64,000 nucleotides of DNA from Cyanidiococcus yangmingshanensis (taxonomy: Eukaryota > Rhodophyta > Bangiophyceae > Cyanidiales > Cyanidiaceae). Of the stretch, positions 32,155 through 41,376 are shown in pieces. Under the pieces are notes generated by a model. It made no database searches. It saw only the letters and a program-made list of their open reading frames with translations, and had not been told where the DNA came from. Position numbers and translations under genes: made by a program. The stretch lies in assembly GCA_013995675.1 (NCBI GenBank), contig VWRR01000009.1:1-64000 (forward strand), read 5' to 3'. Every line of letters begins with the position of its first letter. Positions within the stretch are counted from its first letter, which is position 1.

Positions 32155-33282
32155 ATGGGCGTCCAGGACCGCATTCATGACATTGAACAGGAACTCAAAC
32201 GAACTCAGGTCAATAAGGCCACCATGGGTCATATCTGCCGGCTCAAGTCGCGGTTGGCTCGGCTTCGGACGCAAGTGCTGCTCGAGGAGGAGAAGGCTCG
32301 CAAACAGGGTGCCGGAACAGGTGACGGTTTCGAAGTGGCCAAACAGGGCGACGCTCGAGTGATCATGCTTGGTGCACCGTCCATTGGGAAGTCGACGTTC
32401 GTGTCCCAAGTCACGAGTGTCCAAAGCGCTGTGGCAGCGTACGAGTTTACTACTGTGGACTGTATTCCAGGGGAGTTGAACTGGCGTGGCGCCCGCATCC
32501 AACTTCTCGACCTGCCAGGGATCATTGAGGGAGCCGCCCAAGGGCGTGGGCGTGGACGCCAAGTTATCGCTCTGGCACGATCTGCGGACCTGGTCCTTAT
32601 GATGCTCGATGTCGGCAAGGATGTCGAAGCGCAGCGTCGTTTCATTGAGCGTGAGGTCGAGCTGGCGGGAATCCGTCTCAACAAACGACCTCCTCATGTG
32701 ATGTTTCAGCTCAAGAAAGCCGGTGGTGGAATTACCTTTAATGCAACCTGTCCGCTGACGCACTTGGATGAGAAGCTGGTCCAAGCGATGCTGCAGGAGT
32801 ACCGCATCTACAACGCCGATATTCTCATTCGGGAAGATGTCACAGTGGACGAATTTATTGATGTCATTGAAGGTAATCGAGTCTACGTGCCCTGTCTCCA
32901 CGTTTATAACAAGATCGACCTTCTCACGATCGAGGAGATTGATCGATTAGCTCGCGCCGATCCTCGCCATGGCATCATGCTCAGTTGTGCGCTGCGTCTG
33001 AATGTGGATGAGGTTTTGGAACGAATGTGGCGAGCGCTGCGACTCGTTCGGGTCTATACAAAGAAACGGGGTGAGCCACCTGATTTCGAGCGACCCTTAA
33101 TACTGCGCTCGACTCATGTTCGCGTCGCGGATGCCTGTCGCAAAATCCATCGATCATTGGCTGATCCGACTCAGTTTCGCTATGCCTTGGTCTGGGGACG
33201 CAGTACCAAACACGACCCCCAGCGCGTGGGTCTCGCCCATGGCCTTGCTGACGAAGATGTTTTGTGCGTGGTAACCAAGTGA
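32155..33282 (+). CDS. DRG1: developmentally regulated GTP-binding protein DRG1
   Basis: The 375-residue product starts at ATG 32155 (MGVQDRIHDIEQELKRTQ), which matches the usual DRG1 start and length. The N-terminal helix RTQVNKATMGHICRLKSRLARL is followed by the G domain. Its P-loop is GAPSIGKST (73-81), G2 lies in AAYEFTTVDCIPG, G3 is DLPGIIEGAAQGRGRGRQV, and G4 is NKID (about 252). The DRG-specific S5D2L-type insert and a C-terminal TGS domain (LILRSTHVRVADACRKIH ... GLADEDVLCVV) are present. DRG1 binds ribosomes with its partner DFRP1/Tma46 and helps stalled translation. The P-loop differs slightly from the common GFPSVGKST but keeps all essential residues. Confidence 0.95.
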   Translation: MGVQDRIHDIEQELKRTQVNKATMGHICRLKSRLARLRTQVLLEEEKARKQGAGTGDGFEVAKQGDARVIMLGAPSIGKSTFVSQVTSVQSAVAAYEFTTVDCIPGELNWRGARIQLLDLPGIIEGAAQGRGRGRQVIALARSADLVLMMLDVGKDVEAQRRFIEREVELAGIRLNKRPPHVMFQLKKAGGGITFNATCPLTHLDEKLVQAMLQEYRIYNADILIREDVTVDEFIDVIEGNRVYVPCLHVYNKIDLLTIEEIDRLARADPRHGIMLSCALRLNVDEVLERMWRALRLVRVYTKKRGEPPDFERPLILRSTHVRVADACRKIHRSLADPTQFRYALVWGRSTKHDPQRVGLAHGLADEDVLCVVTK

Positions 33283-33971
33283 GCTCAAGAGGTGAACAAA
33301 CCGAAGGGTTTACGGGTGCGGAATACGCTGGATGCTGCTGCTGTTTGCCAGAATGGTGGCGCTCGTTTGCTGATTATCTCGATACTCCTTGCAGCGCGAA
33401 CTGGTGCTTCGAGAAGCGAACGCATGCCTGCTCTGATCATTGGCGAGAGTGTCAAGCAACTACCGGATGTGTTCTCATGATCGGAGCTTGTTCAAATCAC
33501 GTCAGCGATCGATACAACTTATTCATGTAGGAAGCAAGTGCGGGATACGTTGGCGACGCGAGGCGAATCGTGACCGTGGACCTGCTGATAACAACCGATC
33601 TCTAGCAGATATGTTCAGAACAGCGGCACAGAAACGCGAACCAAGCCAAGGCAACGTACGCAATCGCGTGAGCGTTGGGTCACTAGTGTGTGTTTTGGCG
33701 GACCGCAATGTGGTTGGACAGCGCTCGGTACTGCCCGAGACACTCGCGAGGCATTCACTGGAGCTGGTCATTGAATCGTGGGGGATGCACCAGAAGTTTG
33801 TGGAAGGTTTCCCGATGCCGCTCGAACAATTGCTTGCTGAGCGCGGGACTCTACCTGAGGTGTGCGTTTTTATGTAATCGCAAGAAATGCTGCGATAAGC
33901 CTGATCACGGATTCGCAACACGATCTCGTCTCGTCTCGTCTCGTCTCGTCTCGTCTCGACGCACAACCTCC
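33283..33971. other. intergenic between convergent DRG1 and DapL
   Basis: About 690 bases. It holds a pentanucleotide microsatellite close to the DapL stop and nothing else I can name. Confidence 0.45.
33924..33959. repeat. TCTCG pentanucleotide repeat
   Basis: About seven units of TCTCG run uninterrupted, ending about 12 bases before the DapL stop codon on the other strand, so it lies in the DapL 3' untranslated region. Confidence 0.92.
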
Positions 33972-35393
33972 TTAGACAGAAACTCGGGCCGGATCAGTGA
34001 CACCACCAAAGGCCTCTTGAATTCGACGCATGGCCTCTCGGCATGCCTCACGAGGCGCAAACGCAGAGAGACGCACATAGTCGTAGCCGGCTGGGCCAAA
34101 CCCTGCTCCTGGAACCGTCACAACCTGGCAGCGTTCCAGGAACTCTGTAAAGACATCCCAGCTCGAGCGACCTGGCATATGGACCCAGATGTAGGGCGCG
34201 TTGCGTCCACCGTGGACAGAAAACCCGAGCGATTCCATGCCCTCGCGCAAGAGGCGCGCATTCTCTATATAGTAGTCGATGAGTCGTTCGATCTCGGCGC
34301 GACCTGCATCGTCAAGGCAGGCGAGACCACCTTGCTGGGCAATATTGCTGGCGCCGTTAAAGGCCGTGTTCATGACGCGGCCAAAGTCCTTCGCCACAGG
34401 CGTGCCATCTGCGAAACGGAGCGTTGATGGAACCACTGTCCAGCCGAGACGCACACCCGTGAAGCCGGCGTATTTGCTGAACGAGTTCACCTCGATTGCA
34501 CATTCATGAGCGCCATCAATCTCCAGAATGGACCGCGGGACAGAGGGGTCACGAATAAATGGGGCGTACGCAGCGTCGTAAACGATGATGCTGCCATTGT
34601 ATCTCGCGAAAGCAACCAACTCTTCCAGCTGAGCTCGTGACGCCGCTGCTCCCGTCGGATTATTCGGTGAACAAAAGAAAATGATGTCGGTCCGAGGCAC
34701 CTGGCGTAGATCGGGGAAGAAATCGTTCGCCGCATCGCAACGCATGTACACGATACCATCGTACTGTTGGGTGCTTGCGTCAATACGACCGGTCTGTCCG
34801 ACCATCACGGCTGTATCCACATAGACCGGATAGCTTGGATCTTGCACGGCAACCGTAACCTGGTTCCCAAACACCATCTGTATGCGAGCAATGTCACATT
34901 TGGCTCCGTCCGATACGAAAACATCCTCAGGCTTGACCCTGTCGCCATAAATGCTCGATGCAATCCGCTGTCGTAGGGCGTAGAGGCCCTCGCCATCCCC
35001 GTAACCACTATACCCTTCCTTGGTGCCAAGCCTCTGCGCGCCATGTGTCAGACCCGAGCAAATATGCGGCGGTATCGGCTGTGTCGTATCCCCAATGCCG
35101 AGCGAGATAAGCGACGCCTCGGGGTGTCTCTCTAGATACTGTCTCCTCCTTCGCGCAATTTCCGGAAACAGATACCCACCCTGTAGTTTCGAGAAGTTCT
35201 CATTGCGCTGTACCTGAGTAGTCATAGCCAACAGTGGCTGTTGCTGCTGGCGTCGTCGACGAACTCGCCGTGGCTGTGCTCGAGTCCCCGGCCCGACCAA
35301 AGGCGCGTAGCAACGCCTCTCCAGCGAAAGGTCTGCATCAACAAACGATCCTTTCCAACATGATATACCTGAATGAACCCAACTGACAAACAT
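33972..35393 (-). CDS. DAPL: LL-diaminopimelate aminotransferase, plastid
   Basis: The product has 473 residues from ATG 35393; the frame is open further up but without ATG. Residues 1-57 are Arg- and Gln-rich and look like a transit peptide, and the mature part begins near MTTQVQRNENFSKLQGGYLF. Family motifs are ISLGIGDTTQPIPPHI, GYSGYGDGEGLYALR, VFVSDGAKCDIARIQ, FFCSPNNPTGAA, the PLP-lysine region NSFSKYAGFTGVRLGW (Lys about 308) and YVRLSAFAPRE. The enzyme converts tetrahydrodipicolinate directly to LL-diaminopimelate, the plant/chlamydial short route of lysine synthesis in the plastid. Every diagnostic position I know is present. Confidence 0.95.
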   Translation of the reverse strand: MFVSWVHSGISCWKGSFVDADLSLERRCYAPLVGPGTRAQPRRVRRRRQQQQPLLAMTTQVQRNENFSKLQGGYLFPEIARRRRQYLERHPEASLISLGIGDTTQPIPPHICSGLTHGAQRLGTKEGYSGYGDGEGLYALRQRIASSIYGDRVKPEDVFVSDGAKCDIARIQMVFGNQVTVAVQDPSYPVYVDTAVMVGQTGRIDASTQQYDGIVYMRCDAANDFFPDLRQVPRTDIIFFCSPNNPTGAAASRAQLEELVAFARYNGSIIVYDAAYAPFIRDPSVPRSILEIDGAHECAIEVNSFSKYAGFTGVRLGWTVVPSTLRFADGTPVAKDFGRVMNTAFNGASNIAQQGGLACLDDAGRAEIERLIDYYIENARLLREGMESLGFSVHGGRNAPYIWVHMPGRSSWDVFTEFLERCQVVTVPGAGFGPAGYDYVRLSAFAPREACREAMRRIQEAFGGVTDPARVSV

Positions 35394-35956
35394 GATATCG
35401 AGTCGTATGGTCCGATTCACGTCTCGGTACCAGGAACGTCTCTGGCGGAACGAACACGACCGCGCTGGCGGGCGTATCAATGCCGATGACGCGGGTCATG
35501 CTCGATGGCGTACAGGCGGCGGCGGCGGCGGGTCACACAGTGTTGCACGACTGCCTTTGCATCGACGCATGAATGCATCGATATAGAAACAAGCGTACAG
35601 ACGGAATTGGTATGATCTCTGCAAGATCAGGAGATCATGGCACGGACGAGTGGACGGCTGTTCCAGTTCTGTACCGAAACAGAGAGAAATGGAGCAGTCG
35701 AATGCCAAGGTCGCTGCGATGGTCGCGGGCGTCACCGGGGGTGGCACCACCCCACGAGACAAGGATGGACATACAGGAATCAAATGGACATGAGACGGTT
35801 TCATCGCGCGACGTCTCGCTTTGTTTGCGACCACCGCTGCAGGAGACCAGGATCTCTGAAAGAGAGACGTCTCACTCTTCTGGTGCGTGATGAAGTAGGC
35901 TGGGTTGATGAGGACGCAGCAACAGAGTTAGATAACTGCACCGAATAGGATTGTTT
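35394..35956. other. divergent intergenic region
   Basis: About 560 bases between the divergent DapL gene and the hypothetical gene. A GGC-rich patch lies at about 35516-35530. No gene is seen. Confidence 0.4.
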
Positions 35957-36469
35957 ATGTTTTCGCTGAGTCGACTGCTGCTAGCACCAGGCAAACGGAC
36001 AATCGATCTCATTTTACGCCATGAAGCGGGTGCTATCGGGAAAGGACTTACCGTTCGTGTGCGTCTATCTGGACCAATGAGTCCAGGGCCGTATATCGTA
36101 TCGTCAACCGAGTATAGCGATTGGTTTCGCGAACTCAAGGGGTTGCCGCCGTACGACCCGATAGAGGACGCGCGCTTCCCCGACGTGCCGCCCGACTCGG
36201 ACACAGAAACACACTTACCTATTCACTTACGCTGCTCCAGCGGATTTGGTTTGGTACGGGTGTATATTTTAGAACATGAGGCGGACATTGGTATTCCGGT
36301 AAATATTCGGCGTGAGCTGGATCCCATGGTCTTTGCGGTTCCGTCGATAGTGCCGTGCCCTGTCGAGTTGAAAAGGATTGTACGTACCAGCAGCGCGGCA
36401 ACGGAGGAGGACTTTGATGGCGAGGTTCTGACGAGCGTTCACTTGCCATCGAATGGGCCCCATCCATAG
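35957..36469 (+). CDS. hypothetical protein, 170 residues
   Basis: From ATG 35957 (a TTG two codons ahead is ignored) the frame reads like a real protein. It has a basic N terminus with a hydrophobic stretch (MFSLSRLLLAPGKR), then mixed strands such as GKGLTVRVRLSG, VRVYILEHEADIGIPVNIRR and MVFAVPSIVPCPVELKRIV. It has no low-complexity runs. The start could be a short mitochondrial presequence. I do not recognise a family. Confidence 0.5.
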   Translation: MFSLSRLLLAPGKRTIDLILRHEAGAIGKGLTVRVRLSGPMSPGPYIVSSTEYSDWFRELKGLPPYDPIEDARFPDVPPDSDTETHLPIHLRCSSGFGLVRVYILEHEADIGIPVNIRRELDPMVFAVPSIVPCPVELKRIVRTSSAATEEDFDGEVLTSVHLPSNGPHP

Positions 36470-36936
36470 GTTTCATTTTATAAAAGGGAACGATCCAATC
36501 CGTTATCGGCACGAGTAGAATAAATCTTCGTGGGCGCGGTATCCTGCGTTTCCAACAGATGCTTGCGCGTGAACGATCCATGACCTGTCCAGTCAGCGGG
36601 ACAGCATCCCGTTGGAGCGGTCACGTGTCCATCCATCGGCTGATCGGTCAAGAAACAAACTAAGCGCGCGGCTTGGTGGCCCCTCTGCTCGATGATTCGT
36701 TCGAATGATTCAGCAAGACGAGACGCACAATGCTCGAATCGTTGGATGATTCAGGCCATCAAACCATGACTCTTTTGATATGGAGTCAATCAACCAGTTT
36801 GCATGTCCGCAGGCTAGGTGGCAGTCGTTGTCGCGGCTCCCCAACAGGTCTCTGCGATGATATCGACGACGCCTGGGTAGCGCGTCGGCGTTTCCGTCCC
36901 GGTGCCATCATGTGGATCAAATGACCCGCTCGTTTC
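36470..36936. other. intergenic between convergent genes
   Basis: About 470 bases with no gene or repeat recognised. Confidence 0.4.
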
Positions 36937-37686
36937 CTAGCTGGAAAGACAGTGCTGAGTTGGTTCTTTGCCAAAGAGCAGAATTATGTACAGATTCGTG
37001 CTAGAGGCATTGACGGCCTCGTTCTGGAGCATACTCCCAATCCCGGCCAGCGCTGCGCTGCGAAACGCAGAGGCAACGCCTTCAACGTTCGGCTTGATGC
37101 GTTCAGCAACCAGTTTCGCCAAACCAACCAACAGATCATATTCGCTGCCTCCTAAGCCCGAGCCGGTTGAGTTCAAAGAAGCCAAGATGAACGGCAACTG
37201 CGACGCCTCCGAGATAATCTCTACATCGGTACTAGTCCATCCCAAACTGAATAAAGACCGTGCCGTCGAACCCCGAATAATATCGCTGCAGTTACCATCT
37301 TGCACATCAGCAGGTGTACAAAATGTCTCCACTGTTGAGACAACGCTCCCAGCCGCTTCTTGGAGGACGCGATTGAAACACAAACCCTCACTCGGGTGCA
37401 GCGTTCGACTCCCGTTAGCAGTCGACGCGCCCAAGTGTCTCGTCGTATTTTCCCAAGTCTTGTTCACATCTTCCAGCAACGCCGAGTCAAACGTCGATAT
37501 GTTTAACGCAAGGCGTCCCGATTCGAACAGACTGACAAGTTCCAGCGCAAACCCGGCAGGAGCGGCCGACACCGAGCGGAGTGCCGTCGGACTGGTCTGC
37601 TCCGAAGCGAACCGAAACCAGTAGAGCCCAATCAGCGCAAGAAAGCTAAAGCGGATCAGGCGAGAGAACTTGTTCATGGTCATCAT
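36937..37686 (-). CDS. predicted secreted glycoprotein, unknown family
   Basis: The 249-residue product begins MMTMNKFSRLIRF followed by the hydrophobic run SFLALIGLYWFRF, which is a signal peptide or signal anchor. The rest has seven N-glycosylation sequons (NIST, NKTW, NTTR, NGSR, NCSD, NSTG, NASS) and four cysteines, and ends with a moderately hydrophobic C-terminal segment (LYIILLFG). That points to the secretory pathway, the cell surface or an internal lumen. No known domain is seen. Either of the first ATG codons could serve as start. Confidence 0.6.
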   Translation of the reverse strand: MMTMNKFSRLIRFSFLALIGLYWFRFASEQTSPTALRSVSAAPAGFALELVSLFESGRLALNISTFDSALLEDVNKTWENTTRHLGASTANGSRTLHPSEGLCFNRVLQEAAGSVVSTVETFCTPADVQDGNCSDIIRGSTARSLFSLGWTSTDVEIISEASQLPFILASLNSTGSGLGGSEYDLLVGLAKLVAERIKPNVEGVASAFRSAALAGIGSMLQNEAVNASSTNLYIILLFGKEPTQHCLSS

Positions 37687-39165
37687 CTATCAGTTGAATA
37701 CGATGTGCACGCTGCAGGTCTTTGTGAGCAGTTTCGGTGTCAGGAGCACACAAGCGTTGCAGGCAAAACGAGTGGCCACGACGATGTTCGTCCGCAGTCG
37801 ACAGACGACAGCGCACCCAGTGGATCTTGGAGCGATGCCCTTCTCTGCTGCCCTATACAATGCCTATGCCTGTAGCTTCGCTAGATCGAAAGGACGCTTG
37901 CTATTAAGGGTATGCGACAACGTGGACAAGTACTGGATGGTTGAGGGTGGCGACACAAATGCAAAAGTTTCAGGACCTCTTGATGTTTCTACGTGAAATC
38001 GTGTGAAGCAGCAACGATAGAACACGGCCGTATTTCCGACGAGGGCGAGTTTCAGAATCATCCGGTGAGCCTAAAGAGTACCACGATGCGATTGATGTTG
38101 ATATGTTCAACGATAACGAATCGCTCACTGCTGGAACATGCGGGCGGAAGAGGACGAATGGACAACGAGCGCTCATCCGAGTGGTGACGATCCCGCGGTC
38201 TTAGCGTCTGTCGTAGAGCGAGGCCTCAGCTGACTCCATCTCCCGGAAATGCTCCAGTCTGGCTCTCAAGCGCTTGAGCTGAAATCCTATCGTTGCGCAG
38301 AGCAGTCCCCTGGAAGCATTGAACTATCAAGTGCAGCTGATGGATATCATCCTTTCGTTTGTGGTAAGCGATCGAGGGGACCCTCAAATAGGACAGCTCG
38401 GAACAGCATACACACAACGACATTTGATCCGATGCGTCCGGCGTTGCGCTCCGTGTCGTAACCGATTGCCGAGGCAGTCTGGAAACTGGAACACTTGTCC
38501 GCCTATTTTGTGCACGGTTCCAAGCCGAGGCTCTCCGACATGAATGGGTGGCAGCATTAACGGCACTCAGCCTGATGTGTGTCGAGACGCAACTTGGTCG
38601 TGTTCAGCAAACCAGTATCATCATTTGACGCTGTCATATTCCTCCAGGCAGATGGATCGCATCCCGATGAACATTGAAGACACAGGCTGTATCCATGGTC
38701 TCGAGACCTGTCTCCAGTTCGGAAGACAGAACGAGCGACACGCTGCATGGGCCTGAACCAACTCCATCCAGCTCCTCATCGACTAAAGCGTACTGGTTGT
38801 TCTGTTCAGACCACGAGTCGCCAACGATAGCATCCGTTCCTGAACGAGTCCGGTGGCGATCGATCCGCCTCTGAACGTTCGTATGTCATTGGACTGACGT
38901 TCTCGGCAGATAGCTTGTGTTGGTTCGCTCGGGGGGAGTATCGCGTTCCGTTGACCGCAAACCGCTTTGCTGATCAGGTGAAGAGGAGGGAGACGGCAGA
39001 AGCTTCTAGCAGTTGCTGTTAGCGCCGCGAAGGTAGTCTGAATCGGCGTTGTGGTTGGTTGCACAGAGTTGCCTATTGCTGCTCGAGTGGTACGACGGAG
39101 GTGACTCTGAACATAGCGACCATCAGACAGCGCTTCTCTCGAGACTTCCTAGGCATCGAGACAGC
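37687..39165. other. intergenic, no recognisable gene
   Basis: About 1.5 kb between divergent genes. Frames are short and overlapping without motifs. Confidence 0.4.
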
Positions 39166-39855
39166 ATGGATTCTCAGGTTGTTCCCGGTGTACCAACGCG
39201 AGGCGCGGTTGACTCGACCGTGCTCGACTTTCTGCTGATGGAGTTGGTTGCGGAGAGCGTCTCGGAAGCGTTCCCGATGCGAACGACACTGACCGCGAAA
39301 CGAGGCGTTGACGTTGATCGGACGTCGGTGCCCCTGCCGCAGTGGCATGCTCCAAACAGAGCCTGGATGAAGCCCGAGTCGGCAGAGCCAAACCAGTCTT
39401 CAGGGACAGCGGAGATGCCGCCGCTTCAGCGAGTCGAGGAGGCGGGCTTCTATGTCGGCGAGCGCCTTGTCCGAAAAGAGTCGGAACGAGCATCGCCAGA
39501 ACAAACTGGCATGACGGAGCTTGACGCGCTGAAAGTGGTCTGTCGAGATATTTGGCGGACCGTTTTTGGTAAACAGGTCGATAGCTTGAAAACGAATCAT
39601 CGTGGAGTTTACGTGATCTTTGATGCGAGCTTCCGATGGCTTCGCTACGTCCATGAAATGCCGGACAGCATCGGCACCCCTTCGTGGTATTGTATTTTTC
39701 CTGCTGGCCTCATTCGAGGAGTACTGACCGAGCTTGGGTATCCATGCGCGGTGCAAGGGGTTTGTGAACCCGCCCCTCCAAGTGTAGTATTCACGGTGCG
39801 AATGCTGTCGGCAAGCGCATCGGAATCAGCAACCATGCTCAGTGACCCTCCATGA
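39166..39855 (+). CDS. TRS33: TRAPP complex subunit 6 (Trs33)
   Basis: The product has 229 residues from ATG 39166. The first 15 to 25 residues are followed by a family helix (VLDFLLMELVAESV). A polar insert of about 70 residues then precedes the Trs33 core: RVEEAGFYVGERLVRK, LDALKVVCRDIWRTVFGKQ, VDSLKTNHRGVYVIFD, FPAGLIRGVLTELGYP and PSVVFTVRML. These match the TRAPPC6 pattern 'G--VG-RL-E', 'K-ICKD-W---FGKQID-L-TNH-G-YVL' and 'FP-GLIRGAL-NLG'. TRAPP tethers vesicles at the Golgi and acts as exchange factor for Ypt1/Rab1-type GTPases. The insert makes this longer than the usual 160-190 residues. Confidence 0.9.
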   Translation: MDSQVVPGVPTRGAVDSTVLDFLLMELVAESVSEAFPMRTTLTAKRGVDVDRTSVPLPQWHAPNRAWMKPESAEPNQSSGTAEMPPLQRVEEAGFYVGERLVRKESERASPEQTGMTELDALKVVCRDIWRTVFGKQVDSLKTNHRGVYVIFDASFRWLRYVHEMPDSIGTPSWYCIFPAGLIRGVLTELGYPCAVQGVCEPAPPSVVFTVRMLSASASESATMLSDPP

Positions 39856-40094
39856 TAGGCGTCATTCAGTGAACACGAGTTCATCTCGATCGAGCGCTAG
39901 CGGATGACGGTCGATGCTCGGCCCCAGTGCATCCCGGGGAGATGCTTCTGTTGTGAAGGGAACGCTAGGCGGCGTTTGCATGAAGCTCAGCTCAACCAGA
40001 CGATCGAGGAAACATGCAACGCGTCGACAGAGATCCATTAGAATAAGCTCGCTACGATCCACCGCATCGACAGTGCTCCGGCGACGAGGAGCGT

Positions 40095-40574
40095 TTATTC
40101 ATCTGTGCGGCCTTCCGTGGCCGCGACGCTTCTATGAATATAGCGCAGTCCGCAGTATTTGCACACGCTAGGAGCTGGATCCCCTGCGTCGACTCGAATG
40201 TATTCAATCGGATGACCCATGGCCGCATTCGGCCCGCCGTTGCATGCAATCACTTCGCTTTCAACGACCAGGGGAGGAACTTGTTCGATCAGGTCCATAG
40301 CGTCAGAGTGCCACTTGGACCTGACCACATCCCGATCCGTTGCCGGTGGCGCTTGCCCATCAGGATAGTGCATACGATATTGAATTAAACCTGCTTTCGA
40401 GGCCTCCGAGTTCGCCGCGAAGGACCGTCGCGAAAATGCGGTGACCTGCCGTAAAACGCACTGGTATCCAGACGGCGTCACGAGACTCGATCGCCGTGGG
40501 GAAGCCAACAACCTAGGCAGCGCCCGAAGCCAGCTCATTCCGGGTTGCACCAGTGCACGCCGCACTGCAGACAT
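40095..40574 (-). CDS. NDUFS6: mitochondrial complex I subunit NDUFS6 (13 kDa, zinc-binding)
   Basis: The 159-residue product starts at the first ATG (MSAVRRALVQPGMSWLRAL). An Arg/Ser/Leu-rich presequence of about 50 residues is typical of mitochondrial import. The C-terminal zinc domain is complete: VIACNGG, MGHPIEYIRVD and VCKYCGLRYIH supply the Cys, His, Cys and Cys ligands of the NDUFS6 'C-GG---GHP-VYI-LD----CKYCGLR' motif. The subunit is an accessory part of the NADH dehydrogenase peripheral arm. There is no other domain. Confidence 0.92.
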   Translation of the reverse strand: MSAVRRALVQPGMSWLRALPRLLASPRRSSLVTPSGYQCVLRQVTAFSRRSFAANSEASKAGLIQYRMHYPDGQAPPATDRDVVRSKWHSDAMDLIEQVPPLVVESEVIACNGGPNAAMGHPIEYIRVDAGDPAPSVCKYCGLRYIHRSVAATEGRTDE

Positions 40575-41376
40575 TAAACGTAGAGGGAGCCGGCCAACAA
40601 CACCGCTTAGCCAGGAGCCGTGACTCGTCGCCAGATCGACTGGGACGTGGCAGCGCTCTCGCAACCCGTCTCTGGCGCTTGTCCCAACGTCACGTCCTTT
40701 TGGAGCGATGCAGCCGAACCCCAACAAAGACCAAACCCCCAGCCGAGTCGATCGCGCTAAACTCAAGTACTACGCGTTTCGGTGTTTGTCAGCGACAGAA
40801 AAGACAGCCGAGCCCCAACCAAAGACCAAAACCCCAGCCGAGTCGAGTCGATCACGATAAACTCAAGTAATACGCGTCTCGGTCCTTGTCAACAATAGAA
40901 TAGAACGTCTCGTTTCCGATACACGACAACGGGGACGATCAGGATGTCCCGCAAGACGGCTCGGAGCGATCGAGTGGCGCGTCCATGACGCCAACGCTCG
41001 GTTCAACGCGCTCCCATGCACGCACTCCAGAGATCTCTGATCCATGTTTCCGGGAACGTATGGCCAGAAATCACCCTGTTCACCGAAGCCTTATTCGCAG
41101 TAGGAAGACACGTGTTCGGAACGAACGAGATGCGTGATGCGGTCATCGAGAGTGCCTCCTCCCCAGCGACACACATGGGTGCACGAAACTCGACCCACAC
41201 CTGAGCGCTGAATACACAAGCCATGTCGTCAGGGTACTCGCTTTCGCTGTGCCATGCCAAGCTCGTCAGCAGCAAGCCATGGAATCGCTTAAAATACTCG
41301 CCACTCCAGCTGGAAAAAGAGCGGATGACGTGAGTACATCAGCATCATTGCTGATGACCTGAACCCGAAAACTGCG
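40575..41376. other. divergent intergenic region with a duplicated segment
   Basis: About 800 bases between NDUFS6 and the MRS2-type gene. A segment of about 94 bases is duplicated in tandem, starting about 140 bases upstream of the NDUFS6 start. Nothing else is recognised. Confidence 0.45.
40711..40902. repeat. two tandem copies of a segment of about 94 bases
   Basis: Copies begin CAGCCGAACC at 40711 and CAGCCGAGCC at 40805. They share AAAGACCAAA, CCAGCCGAGTCGA and AAACTCAAGTA in the same order with a few substitutions and one short GAGTC duplication. Confidence 0.88.
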
